NCBI GenBank assembly: GCA_910577275.1 | Contig: CAJTMW010000014.1 | Span: forward strand, 49,814 to 113,813 | Length of the DNA: 64,000 bases | Direction of reading: 5' to 3' | From: an uncultured Lachnospiraceae bacterium | Lineage (GTDB): Bacteria > Bacillota > Clostridia > Lachnospirales > Lachnospiraceae | Shown: piece after piece, positions 42,035 to 50,807 of the stretch | Numbering within the stretch: position 1 is the first letter of the stretch | How the letters are laid out: each line of letters opens with the position of its first letter | Made by a program: the position numbers and the translations under genes | Notes under the pieces: generated by a model | The model's input: only the letters and a program-made list of their open reading frames with translations | Told to the model about the DNA's origin: nothing | Databases searched by the model: none

Positions 42035-43159
42035 TTAATTTCTCTGCAGAAGATTTTCTATCCGGGACACCATGGTTTCCCATGAAAACTCTCCGGCTGC
42101 GTTTCTTATATTTTGCTCCCAGTCAATCTCCGACTGATTTTCATAGAACTTCACTACCGCATCTGCTATTGCCGCTTCATTTTGACTTTCCACGACATAA
42201 CCTGTCTTTCCGTCCTCCACCACGTCCGGCAGTCCTCCTACGTCCGTAACGATTACCGGCTTTTCAAAGCCGTAGGCAATCTGCGCAATCCCGCTCTGAG
42301 TGGCGGAAATATACGGAAGCACCACCAAATCTGCTGCCGCAAAGTATTGTTCCACATCCTTATCCGGTATATACCCCTCTACCAGCCTGACGTTTTCCCT
42401 GATTCCTTCCCTTTCGATTATCTCCACATATTCTTGCCTGTCGCCACCAAAATCCCCAACTACCCATAACTGCAGGCGGGGAAATCTTTTTTTTACCGCA
42501 GGCATTGCCTTTAAAAGATATTTCAATCCCTTGTACTCTCTCACAAATCCGAAAAACAAAATAACCCGGTCAGACGCGGCGATTCCCAGCTGTTCCCTGG
42601 CCTTTTCCTTGCTTAAGTTCTGCATCTTAAAGGCATTGTAAGTGGGGTGGGGCGTCACAACATATTTCGCATCCTTTTTGATACTCAACAGGTCTTTTTC
42701 ATCCAGATGGGACTGAACCACAAAGTAATTTCCCTGCTTCATTACCATTTTACATAACATTCTGTCAAAAGGAAAGCGTTCGTGAGGAAATACATTGTGG
42801 CAGAGAAACAGAATTTTCGTCTTTTTCAGTAATTTGCACATTACATAATAGCAGGGTGCAAAATAAGGATGCCACCACTCGATAATAATGACATCCGCAT
42901 TCATTTTCTTCAATTTGAAGGCAGATCCCAGCCAGTTAAAGGGGTTGGCTGTGTGGATAAGATATTGGGTTTCTTCTATGCAAAAGCTTTTGTTGCTGTA
43001 GTCCTTCTGCTCCTTTTTAAAGAGGAATTTCGGGTATTGTAGCTTGTAGGAAACCATGGTTACCTCATGCCGCGCTTTTAATGCACGGTACATGAGGGTG
43101 GTGTAATGGGAGATGCCGCCTTTGTAGGGGTAGGTTGGGCCGATGAGGGTTATTTTCAT
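42035..43159 (-). CDS. family 4 glycosyltransferase
   Basis: 374 aa GT-B enzyme. The N-terminus ITLIGPTYPYKGGISHYT and the C-terminal domain with RVILFFGFVREYKGLKYLL, EQYFAAADLVVLPYISATQS and GIAQIAYGFEKPVIVTDVGG define GT4. It is soluble and probably associates with the membrane to extend a lipid-linked glycan. It lies 125 nt upstream of the family 2 transferase and divergently from the phosphocholine locus. Confidence 0.9.
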   Translation of the reverse strand: MKITLIGPTYPYKGGISHYTTLMYRALKARHEVTMVSYKLQYPKFLFKKEQKDYSNKSFCIEETQYLIHTANPFNWLGSAFKLKKMNADVIIIEWWHPYFAPCYYVMCKLLKKTKILFLCHNVFPHERFPFDRMLCKMVMKQGNYFVVQSHLDEKDLLSIKKDAKYVVTPHPTYNAFKMQNLSKEKAREQLGIAASDRVILFFGFVREYKGLKYLLKAMPAVKKRFPRLQLWVVGDFGGDRQEYVEIIEREGIRENVRLVEGYIPDKDVEQYFAAADLVVLPYISATQSGIAQIAYGFEKPVIVTDVGGLPDVVEDGKTGYVVESQNEAAIADAVVKFYENQSEIDWEQNIRNAAGEFSWETMVSRIENLLQRN

Positions 43160-43315
43160 TTTTGGGAGGTCCTTAATGTCTTTGGGTTATTAATTGATAG
43201 TTTTTATATTAACATGGGGCGGGGGAATTATCCAGAGGGAATATGGACTTCTTTCGGTGCCTTCTCCTTAACTTAATTTATCAGGTTTTATTGACCATAA
43301 AAAAGAACTTTATCC

Positions 43316-43343
43316 TTGCATTTCTTTTTATTTATGCTATTAT
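43316..43343 (+). promoter_or_regulatory. probable promoter of the phosphocholine locus
   Basis: TTGCAT (43316-43321), 16 bp, TATTAT (43338-43343) in the 270-bp AT-rich gap between divergent operons. A leader of about 80 nt precedes the ATG at 43430. The rest of the gap shows no gene. Confidence 0.5.
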
Positions 43344-43429
43344 TTATAAGAAATTAGTTTAGATAATACATCATTTATCTTACAAAACCTACGCTTTAAA
43401 CATATTTATATTATCTAAAGGAGTTCAAC

Positions 43430-43684
43430 ATGAAAAAATTTTCAGGACTGATAAAGTTTACATATTTTTTTACATGCTGGTGGATTATTCTTTCAATAAA
43501 CGCCCATGCATATATAGACCCGTCTGCGGTAACATATATTATTCAGGCTGTTGCCGCGGTATTTATTGCTCTCGGTGCCCTGGTCACCGTATTTCGCCAT
43601 AAAATATTTGCCTTTTTCAAAAAAAATTCAAAGAAAAATGCTAAGAGGGAAATTCACCTTAAGGATTCTGAGGATGATTTATGA
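43430..43684 (+). CDS. small two-helix membrane protein
   Basis: 84 aa. Two hydrophobic segments (about 9-27, which could also be a signal peptide, and 33-53) are followed by a basic, charged tail (KNSKKNAKREIHLKDSEDD). AAGGAG precedes the ATG. Its stop overlaps the start of the YidC-TagF fusion as ATGA, so the two proteins are made in a coupled way and may work together in the membrane. I do not recognise the family. The segment YIDPSAVTYIIQAVAAV looks conserved-type. Confidence 0.75.
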   Translation: MKKFSGLIKFTYFFTCWWIILSINAHAYIDPSAVTYIIQAVAAVFIALGALVTVFRHKIFAFFKKNSKKNAKREIHLKDSEDDL

Positions 43685-45555
43685 AAATTATAGGTGATTT
43701 GTTCGGACAGGTTATGTTCCTTTGTTATGAGCTTACGCATAACTACGGAATTACAATCATTTTGTTTACTTTTATAACAAAAATTATCCTTTTGCCAATC
43801 TCCATCCTGGTACAAAAAAATTCCATTAAAATGGTTAAGATGTATCCGGAAATGAATCGTATCAAGGTGAAATATTTGGGCAATAAGGATTTGGCCTCAG
43901 AGGAAGAATACAGCCTGTACAAACGTGAAAATTATCACCCTATGCTGGATTTAATTCCTGTAATTTTGCAACTGGTAATTTTGATGGGAGTCGTTGATGG
44001 AATTCGTAAGCTTAATATTCCTGATACTTTCTTTCTGGGACTGAATTTGAATGTTATACCAATTAAAAACGGTGGAATATCAATCATTATTCCCATTCTT
44101 GCTGCTTTTTCATCCTGGTTAATGTGTTTTACCCAGAATAAAGCCAATGTTCTTCAATCGGAGCAAAGTAAGGCCAACAAAATAATCACTTTGTCTTTGT
44201 CAGTTAGCCTGTCACTTTATCTGGGTCTTTTTGTATCAGGCGGTGTCGGATTTTATTGGGTAGTCAGTAATTTAATGTCAATTATTTTGATGTATTTATT
44301 AAATTACTTTATTAATCCTAAAAATTATATTGATTATATTGACCTGGAAAAAAGCAAAAAAGAATTGGAAGAATTAAATTACTTTCATGCACAATCAAAA
44401 GCCAAACGCAGTCCTGAATTAATTTCTCTTGAAAAAAAGGACTATAAAAGATTTAACCAATTTGAAAACAAACAAATTGTTTTCTATTCTGAAGGTAATG
44501 GCTTTTATAAATATTTTAAAGACGTAATTGAAATAATGTTAAAGAAAACCGACATTGTTATTCATTATGTAACCAGTGACCCGAGAGATGAAGTGTTTCA
44601 TCTGCAAAACGATTATTTCAAGGTATACTATATTGGTGAAAACAAGCTCATTGTTCTAATGATGAAAATGGATGCTGATATCGTAGTTATGACAATGCCT
44701 GATTTACAAAAGTATCATATCAAACGCTCCATGGTAAGAAATGACATCGAGTATATTTATATGGACCATGGTATTGGCAGTATCAATTTAATGCTTCGGA
44801 AACATGCCCTGGATTATTTTGATACAATTTTTGCCACAAATGACATCTCATATGCAGAAATCCGTAAACAGGAAGAAATATATGGTTTACGTCATAAGAC
44901 GGTCTTGAAATATGGATTCAGTTTGATTGACAACATGATTAAAAGTTATAATGAACAGCCTGTGCATATCAATAATCCAAGAGTAATACTAATTGCCCCC
45001 TCCTGGCAGAAGGACAATCTTCTGGATTTGTGTATTGATGAAATTCTGGAAGCGCTTCTAGGCCATGGGTATCAAATTATTTTAAGACCGCATCCGCAAT
45101 ATGTCCGACATTTTGAAAATAAACTTGAAGTTCTCAAGAATAAATATGTTTTAAATAATGACTTCATTTTGCAAACAGATTTTTCATCTAATGATACAGT
45201 ATTTAATGCCGATATATTAATAACAGACTGGTCGGGGATTGCCTATGAATATTCGTTCACAACGTTAAAACCGTCCTTGTTTATAAATACTCCTATGAAA
45301 ATTATGAATCCTGATTATCAGGAAATTGATGTAACGCCTTTTGATATTGAAATCAGAAATAGAATCGGGATATCAGTTGAATTAGACCAACTGGACACCC
45401 TTCCCGATATAATCAGTCGGCTTCTTTTAGAAGATACTTATTCCACGGAGGCTCTAAAAGAAATGCGGAACAAATATTTATATAATATTTCAAGCAGTGC
45501 CGAAGTAGGTGCAAAATATCTTATTGGCCGATTGATTGAAATGTCAAAAAGTTAA
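43681..45555 (+). CDS. YidC/Oxa1-like domain fused to TagF-like glycerophosphotransferase domain
   Basis: 624 aa. Residues 1-215 resemble YidC/SpoIIIJ: NYGITIILFTFITKIILLPI, the cytoplasmic coiled hairpin with MVKMYPEMNRIKVKYLG, HPMLDLIPVILQLVILMGVV, and later membrane segments ending VGFYWVVSNLMSIIL. The hydrophilic-groove arginine of YidC is a lysine here (K34). Residues 255-620 form a GT-B domain of the CDP-glycerol glycerophosphotransferase (TagB/TagF) type, with YMDHGIGS, ILRPHPQYV and ITDWSGIAYEYS in the expected order. In this phosphocholine locus, which lacks licD, the enzyme may transfer phosphocholine from CDP-choline, and the YidC part may anchor it or guide a substrate. That role is inference. 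Confidence 0.85.
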   Translation: MKIIGDLFGQVMFLCYELTHNYGITIILFTFITKIILLPISILVQKNSIKMVKMYPEMNRIKVKYLGNKDLASEEEYSLYKRENYHPMLDLIPVILQLVILMGVVDGIRKLNIPDTFFLGLNLNVIPIKNGGISIIIPILAAFSSWLMCFTQNKANVLQSEQSKANKIITLSLSVSLSLYLGLFVSGGVGFYWVVSNLMSIILMYLLNYFINPKNYIDYIDLEKSKKELEELNYFHAQSKAKRSPELISLEKKDYKRFNQFENKQIVFYSEGNGFYKYFKDVIEIMLKKTDIVIHYVTSDPRDEVFHLQNDYFKVYYIGENKLIVLMMKMDADIVVMTMPDLQKYHIKRSMVRNDIEYIYMDHGIGSINLMLRKHALDYFDTIFATNDISYAEIRKQEEIYGLRHKTVLKYGFSLIDNMIKSYNEQPVHINNPRVILIAPSWQKDNLLDLCIDEILEALLGHGYQIILRPHPQYVRHFENKLEVLKNKYVLNNDFILQTDFSSNDTVFNADILITDWSGIAYEYSFTTLKPSLFINTPMKIMNPDYQEIDVTPFDIEIRNRIGISVELDQLDTLPDIISRLLLEDTYSTEALKEMRNKYLYNISSSAEVGAKYLIGRLIEMSKS

Positions 45556-45600
45556 TGTGTCCTTAAGTGCCGATACCTTAGCACCTATTTCGTTTTGTAT

Positions 45601-45643
45601 TTATAATAAATAACAGAGCTCTACGCTCTGTTATTTATTATAA
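45601..45643. repeat. 18-bp perfect inverted repeat, possible terminator
   Basis: TTATAATAAATAACAGAG (45601-45618) is perfectly inverted at 45626-45643 with a 7-nt loop. It follows the fusion gene by 45 nt and precedes the next gene by 32 nt. A bidirectional AT-rich terminator or mRNA processing stem is likely; there is no separate T tail. Confidence 0.6.
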
Positions 45644-45675
45644 CACCGTTCACAAAAATTATATTTGGAGATATT

Positions 45676-47457
45676 ATGAACAGAGTTGAATGTGATATCT
45701 TAAAAACCCTTGCCCAAAATCCATGCACCAGCCAAAGAGAGCTTTCCGAAATCAGCGGCCACTCGCTGGGAATCATCAACCGCTCGCTAAAAGAATTAAT
45801 AAAAGATAACTATATAAATGATGACTATCAGCTTACTCCAAAAGCAAAAGAATTATTAAAAAGCTGTTCCCCTAAAAACGCAATTATTCTGGCTGCCGGT
45901 TTTGGAATGCGAATGGTTCCCATTAATATGGAAACCCCTAAAGGATTGTTGGAAGTTAAAGGCGAAACCTTAATTGAACGGCTTATCCGACAGCTTCACG
46001 AAGTAGGTATTCGGCAAATTTATATAGTCGTGGGGTTCATGAAGGAACACTATGAATATTTAATCGACACTTATCAGGTGGAATTAATCGTTAACTCCGA
46101 TTATACCACCAAAAATAACCTCTATTCGCTGGAAAAGGCCCTTCCCTATCTGTCAGACAGCTACATTATACCCTGCGATATCTGGTGTCGCCAGAATCCT
46201 TTCAGCCAAACTGAGCTGTATTCGTGGTATATGATTAATGAAAGCAAATCTGACGGCAGCCCTGTCAGGGTAAATAAAAGGAAGGAGCTTGTTCTCACAG
46301 AAAAGAATACTGCCGGAAATTCTATGGTAGGTATCTCTTATCTATGCGAAGCCCAGGCAAAAATTGTACGCAATAGGGTAAAGACATTATGTGAAAGTGG
46401 AACAAAGCCTGACGCATTTTGGGAAGATGCACTCTATCAGGATAGCCACATGATTGTACAGGCCAGAATGGTTCCCTCATCGGATGTTATCGAAATTAAT
46501 ACCTATGAACAGCTCCGCGATTTAGACAGTAATTCCAATAACCTGCAGTCTGAAACCATTTCATTGATAGCCAATATCCTAAACGTAACGCCTGAAGCTG
46601 TCACTGAAATTACTATATTAAAAAAGGGCATGACCAACCGCTCCTTTTTATTTAAGTGTTCCGGCAAACGATATATCATGCGGATTCCGGGCGAAGGAAC
46701 CTCTCAGTTAATCAACCGAATGGAGGAATGTGAGGTTTACCATACCATTCAAAATAAAAATATCTGTGACAATTGTATTTATATCAATGCCCAAAACGGC
46801 TATAAGCTTACAGAATATATCGAAAATTCCAGAATGTGTAATCCTTTTGATGAGGAAGATATAAAAAAATGCATGACAAAGTTAAGAATCTTCCATGAAA
46901 TGAATCTACAGGTAGCACACGAGTTTTCTGTTTTTGATAAAATTAATTTTTATGAGTCCTTATGGAAAAGCGGGCAATCTGTCTACAGGGATTATGAAAC
47001 CACCAGAAAAAATGTGTTTTCTTTAAGGAACTATATTGATTCGCATGTAACCCATAAAACTTTGACTCATATTGACGCCGTTCCCGATAATTTTCTATTT
47101 GCAAAGAATGAATACAGGCAAGAGGAGGTTTACCTGATTGACTGGGAGTATGCGGGAATGCAGGACCCACATCTCGATATTGCAATGTTCAGCGTATATG
47201 CGTTTTATAACCAATCGCAAATTGACAGACTTATTCAAATGTATTTTGACGGGAATTGCAAAGATGAAATACGGATTAAAATCTACTGCTATGTTGCAGC
47301 CTGCGGTCTTCTATGGAGCAATTGGTGCGAATACAAAAAAAGCCTTGGCGTTGACTTCGGAGAATATGCTTTAAGACAGTATAGATACGCAAAAGAATAC
47401 TACCGTATCGTATGCGGAGAACTGGGAAAGGAAAAAGACAAATGGGATATCAGGTAG
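45676..47457 (+). CDS. wHTH - phosphocholine cytidylyltransferase - choline kinase fusion
   Basis: 593 aa with three domains. Residues 1-65 are a winged helix-turn-helix (TSQRELSEISGHSLGIINRS). Residues 69-285 are an NTP transferase of LicC type (AIILAAGFGMRMVPINMETPK, then TTKNNLYSLEKAL). Residues 295-585 are a LicA-like aminoglycoside-phosphotransferase-fold kinase, with GMTNRSFLFKCSGKRYIMRI, the catalytic THIDAVPDNFLF (HxDxxxxN) and LIDWEYAGMQDP. One polypeptide could thus phosphorylate choline and activate it to CDP-choline. The wHTH domain may make it a self-regulating enzyme or simply be a fused relic. Confidence 0.88.
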   Translation: MNRVECDILKTLAQNPCTSQRELSEISGHSLGIINRSLKELIKDNYINDDYQLTPKAKELLKSCSPKNAIILAAGFGMRMVPINMETPKGLLEVKGETLIERLIRQLHEVGIRQIYIVVGFMKEHYEYLIDTYQVELIVNSDYTTKNNLYSLEKALPYLSDSYIIPCDIWCRQNPFSQTELYSWYMINESKSDGSPVRVNKRKELVLTEKNTAGNSMVGISYLCEAQAKIVRNRVKTLCESGTKPDAFWEDALYQDSHMIVQARMVPSSDVIEINTYEQLRDLDSNSNNLQSETISLIANILNVTPEAVTEITILKKGMTNRSFLFKCSGKRYIMRIPGEGTSQLINRMEECEVYHTIQNKNICDNCIYINAQNGYKLTEYIENSRMCNPFDEEDIKKCMTKLRIFHEMNLQVAHEFSVFDKINFYESLWKSGQSVYRDYETTRKNVFSLRNYIDSHVTHKTLTHIDAVPDNFLFAKNEYRQEEVYLIDWEYAGMQDPHLDIAMFSVYAFYNQSQIDRLIQMYFDGNCKDEIRIKIYCYVAACGLLWSNWCEYKKSLGVDFGEYALRQYRYAKEYYRIVCGELGKEKDKWDIR

Positions 47458-48320
47458 ACAACGCAATTATCATGGCAGCAGGGTTGTCCAGCCGCTTTGC
47501 CCCAATTTCCTACGAAAAGCCAAAGGCTTTAATCAAAATTAAGGGTGAAATCCTTCTTGAACGTCAAATCCGGCAATTACTGGACAGCGGTATTCCTGAA
47601 ATAGTACTTATTACAGGATACAAAAAAGAACAGTTTTATTATCTGAAGGAAAAATACGGCGTCCTGATAATTGAAAATAAGGAATATGCCATAAGAAACA
47701 ACAATTCCTCTATCTGGGCGGCAAAAAACTATCTTAAAAACTCATATATCTGTTCAGCAGATAATTACTTTACAATTAATCCATTTGAGAAAGAAGTGGA
47801 TACTTCTTACTATGCGGCTCTGTTTTCCCCGGGTAATACCAATGAATGGTGCCTGGAGACAGATGCCGACGATTGGATTACAGGGATTAAAATTGGCGGC
47901 TGCCGACAATGGTATATGATGGGACATGCTTTCTGGAGCAGTGATTTCAGCCATAAATTTATCCGAATTCTGGAAGACATTTATTATCTGGACGAGACAA
48001 AGCCCAAATTATGGGAGACTATTTATCAGGAACATTTACCGCAGCTACAAATGAAGATAAGGTGTTATAACAGCAATGAAATATATGAATTTGATTCATT
48101 GGATGAATTAAGGCTGTTTGATAAAAAATATCTCAATCATTCCGGTTCAACTACTATGCAGAAAATCTGTCGGTTATTAAATTGTTCCGAATCTGAAATG
48201 ACCGCCATGCGCCCGCTGATATCCGCTGATAGAAAAGTAACCGGAGTTACATTTCAATATAAAGAAAATACTTATTATTATAATTACAAGACTGGAGAAA
48301 TTCAAAATGAAAAAAATTGA
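47442..48320 (+). CDS. LicC-like cytidylyltransferase with a truncated kinase stub
   Basis: 292 aa. Residues 5-235 are an NTP transferase (NAIIMAAGLSSRFAPISYEK and RNNNSSIWAAKNYLKNSYI) paralogous to the middle domain of the preceding protein. The last 50 residues (ICRLLNCSESEMTAM, then KVTGVTFQYKENTYYY) align with the beginning of the kinase domain of that protein and then stop. So it arose from a second copy of a cytidylyltransferase-kinase fusion that lost most of its kinase. It overlaps the upstream gene by 16 bp. The start MGYQVDNAII follows AAAGGA. Confidence 0.82.
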   Translation: MGYQVDNAIIMAAGLSSRFAPISYEKPKALIKIKGEILLERQIRQLLDSGIPEIVLITGYKKEQFYYLKEKYGVLIIENKEYAIRNNNSSIWAAKNYLKNSYICSADNYFTINPFEKEVDTSYYAALFSPGNTNEWCLETDADDWITGIKIGGCRQWYMMGHAFWSSDFSHKFIRILEDIYYLDETKPKLWETIYQEHLPQLQMKIRCYNSNEIYEFDSLDELRLFDKKYLNHSGSTTMQKICRLLNCSESEMTAMRPLISADRKVTGVTFQYKENTYYYNYKTGEIQNEKN

Positions 48321-49806
48321 CTGGTTTTCCACTATTGTACCATTAGTCGGCGTTGCTGTATTATGCGTTATATTCATGGTTCTCCCTGAACAGTCCACCC
48401 TGATGCTGCAGCAGATAAGAGGCTTTCTGGGTGACGAATGCGGAATTTACTATGCCGTATTAGGACTGGGTATATTAATCTGTACCCTTTATATCGCCTT
48501 TTCCAGATATGGGAAAATCCGATTAGGTAATATTGAAAAACCTCAATATTCCTCCTTTCAGTGGGGTACAATGATATTTACCTCTACCATGGCCGCGGAT
48601 ATTTTGTTCTATTCTCTCTGTGAATGGGCATTATATGCAAACGAACCGTATATTGCCGAACTGGGCGGCATCCAGAAATGGGCGTCAACCTATCCCCTGT
48701 TTCATTGGGGACCAATTGCATGGGGATTTTATATTATACTGGCAGCTGCTTTCGGATTTATGCTTCACGTGCGGGGATGCGATAAGCAAAAATTTTCAGA
48801 AGCATGCCGTCCCCTCTTAGAAAATAAAATTGATACCGGGTGGGGAAAATTGATAGATTTGATTGCAATTTTTGCTCTGATTGCCGGCACTGCAACCACA
48901 TTTTCACTTGCAACGCCGCTTCTTTCCTCGGCGTTAAGCAGAGTTTTTGGCTTTAAAGATGGAACAGCATTGACAATTATGATTCTTTTATTGATTGCCG
49001 CCGTCTATACCCTAACCGTCTGGTTCGGAATGAAAGGAATTTCAAAACTGGCATCCTACTGCACTTATTTGTTCTTTGCCCTCCTGATATATTTCCTTTT
49101 TATTGGCGGCGAAACCGGCTACATATTGGAAACGGGGTTTTCCGCTCTTGGCAATATGATTCAGAACTTTATCGGGATGTCTACCTGGATGGACCCGCTC
49201 AGGGAAAACTCCTTTCCGCAGAACTGGACTATCTATTATTGGGCCTATTGGATGGTCTGGTGTGTAGCCACACCCTTTTTTATCGGAATCATCAGCAAAG
49301 GACGCACCATAAAAAATGTGGTGCTCGGCGGTTATGGCTGGGGACTTCTTGGAACATTTACTTCCTTTATCATCCTGGGAAACTACGGACTGGCTCAGCA
49401 GATGAAGCACGGAATAGATATTTCCGGATTTATTGCTGATGGAGGAAGCTATTCCAACGCTATTCTGAAAATATTTGATACTCTGCCCCTTAGCAAATAT
49501 GGGTTAATTCTTCTTGTGGTGACTATGATTGCTTTCTACTCCACTACTTTTGACTCCATTACTATGGTGGTTTCCTCATATTCTTACAAGAAACTGTCTA
49601 TCGGGGAGGAACCTGATAAAAAAGTCCGAACCTTTTGGGCTGTAATGTTTATTCTGCTGCCTATTGCTTTGATTTTTTCAGAAAATTCAATGTACAGCCT
49701 GCAGTCGGTTTCTATTATTGCGGCTTTTCCGATAGGGATAATTGTGGTGATGATTGTGGTGAGTTTTTTTAAGGATGCGAGGAAATATCTTAAAGAGGGG
49801 GAATAA
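48307..49806 (+). CDS. BCCT-family choline/betaine transporter
   Basis: 499 aa, twelve membrane segments. Family signatures include FHWGPIAWGFYIILAAAFG, the tryptophan-rich WTIYYWAYWMVWCVATPFF and IISKGRTIKNVVLGGY. BCCT proteins import choline, carnitine or betaine with sodium or protons. Here choline is the obvious substrate since choline kinase and cytidylyltransferase genes precede it. It overlaps the upstream gene by 14 bp. The C-terminal osmosensing extension found in BetP/BetT is missing. Confidence 0.92.
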   Translation: MKKIDWFSTIVPLVGVAVLCVIFMVLPEQSTLMLQQIRGFLGDECGIYYAVLGLGILICTLYIAFSRYGKIRLGNIEKPQYSSFQWGTMIFTSTMAADILFYSLCEWALYANEPYIAELGGIQKWASTYPLFHWGPIAWGFYIILAAAFGFMLHVRGCDKQKFSEACRPLLENKIDTGWGKLIDLIAIFALIAGTATTFSLATPLLSSALSRVFGFKDGTALTIMILLLIAAVYTLTVWFGMKGISKLASYCTYLFFALLIYFLFIGGETGYILETGFSALGNMIQNFIGMSTWMDPLRENSFPQNWTIYYWAYWMVWCVATPFFIGIISKGRTIKNVVLGGYGWGLLGTFTSFIILGNYGLAQQMKHGIDISGFIADGGSYSNAILKIFDTLPLSKYGLILLVVTMIAFYSTTFDSITMVVSSYSYKKLSIGEEPDKKVRTFWAVMFILLPIALIFSENSMYSLQSVSIIAAFPIGIIVVMIVVSFFKDARKYLKEGE

Positions 49807-49820
49807 CCTTCCTCTTTAAG
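49789..49820. terminator. bidirectional terminator between convergent operons
   Basis: CTTAAAGAGG (49789-49798) and CCTCTTTAAG (49811-49820) form a 10-bp stem that begins inside the last codons of the transporter gene and serves the convergent gene as well. Confidence 0.6.
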
Positions 49821-49848
49821 ACATTTTCATGGTTTTCCAACCTGAATT

Positions 49849-50796
49849 TCACAATTTTCTTGCATCTGCAACATCATAATTTTCCCTTATATACTCTCCA
49901 ATATAATCAGCCACTTTCCTTGCTCCATTATCATTTAAATGGTCAATATCCCTAAAGTCCGTGCTCCCGTTAATCCCCACCTCATCCATTCTTTCAAATA
50001 AATTCAAATATGCACAACCATTTGCTTCCGCATATGCTTCCATTGCATCAGCATAATGGTATTCTCCCTCATATGGAACAGTAAAGAAAATGACTTCTAT
50101 CCCTCTGTCCCTGCAAAGGCTAACAATATCATTCAAAATAATGATTGCATCATTATTTAATTCATATTGCTCAAAATTCTTATAATTTTTAATAGAGGCT
50201 ATAGCAGAACTTCCTGAGCCCTCATACCCCTTTTTCGATAAAAAGTAATCCACAGCATTATTTTTATCAAAATTTTCTTCTTCTAAATTTCCCCAGTTTT
50301 CATGAAATGTAATTAACGGAATATAATACGAAACGTACCTTTCCAGACAATTTCCAAAACATTGCCTTAAATACTTATACTTGTCTTTAAATGCTCCTGC
50401 TTTTTTCGTATAATAAATCTCACCATTTAAATCCGAATCTGCGAGAACAGCATTAGCGCGATATGTTTCAATTAATGCTATCTTTGGAGATTGTGTCCTC
50501 AGCGAGTCTTTAATAAACAGAGACGTTGTATTAATGTGCTGCCAGTTTCCTCCATAGTTATAAGCGTTAATTCCGTGTTTCTCATACATTTCCGTTGTTT
50601 CCACGCCTTTCCATGCATGGCTGGAGCCGTATACAACTACTTCTATCGATTGCTCCGGCAGGGAATGAAAAGCCTCTACTGCATCCAATGCCCTGTCTGT
50701 CCATTTAGGGTTGAAAAGTTTTCCTGTATAATCAATCAGTTTAAGCAAAACAACTATAACAACTATGCTAAAAATAATATTTCTCAGCCTCTTCAT
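49849..50796 (-). CDS. AlgJ/DltD-like SGNH acyl-transfer protein
   Basis: 315 aa. One N-terminal membrane helix (residues 6-24) anchors an extracellular SGNH domain. The Ser motif is VVYGSSHAWKGVE and the Asp-His motif is FRDIDHLNDNGARK. It pairs with the MBOAT protein encoded directly upstream (11-nt gap): the MBOAT passes an acyl group across the membrane and this protein transfers it to a sugar. ATG at 50796 has GAGGTG upstream; a TTG five codons earlier overlaps the MBOAT stop. Confidence 0.78.
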   Translation of the reverse strand: MKRLRNIIFSIVVIVVLLKLIDYTGKLFNPKWTDRALDAVEAFHSLPEQSIEVVVYGSSHAWKGVETTEMYEKHGINAYNYGGNWQHINTTSLFIKDSLRTQSPKIALIETYRANAVLADSDLNGEIYYTKKAGAFKDKYKYLRQCFGNCLERYVSYYIPLITFHENWGNLEEENFDKNNAVDYFLSKKGYEGSGSSAIASIKNYKNFEQYELNNDAIIILNDIVSLCRDRGIEVIFFTVPYEGEYHYADAMEAYAEANGCAYLNLFERMDEVGINGSTDFRDIDHLNDNGARKVADYIGEYIRENYDVADARKL

Positions 50797-50807
50797 TATG
50801 GAACACC

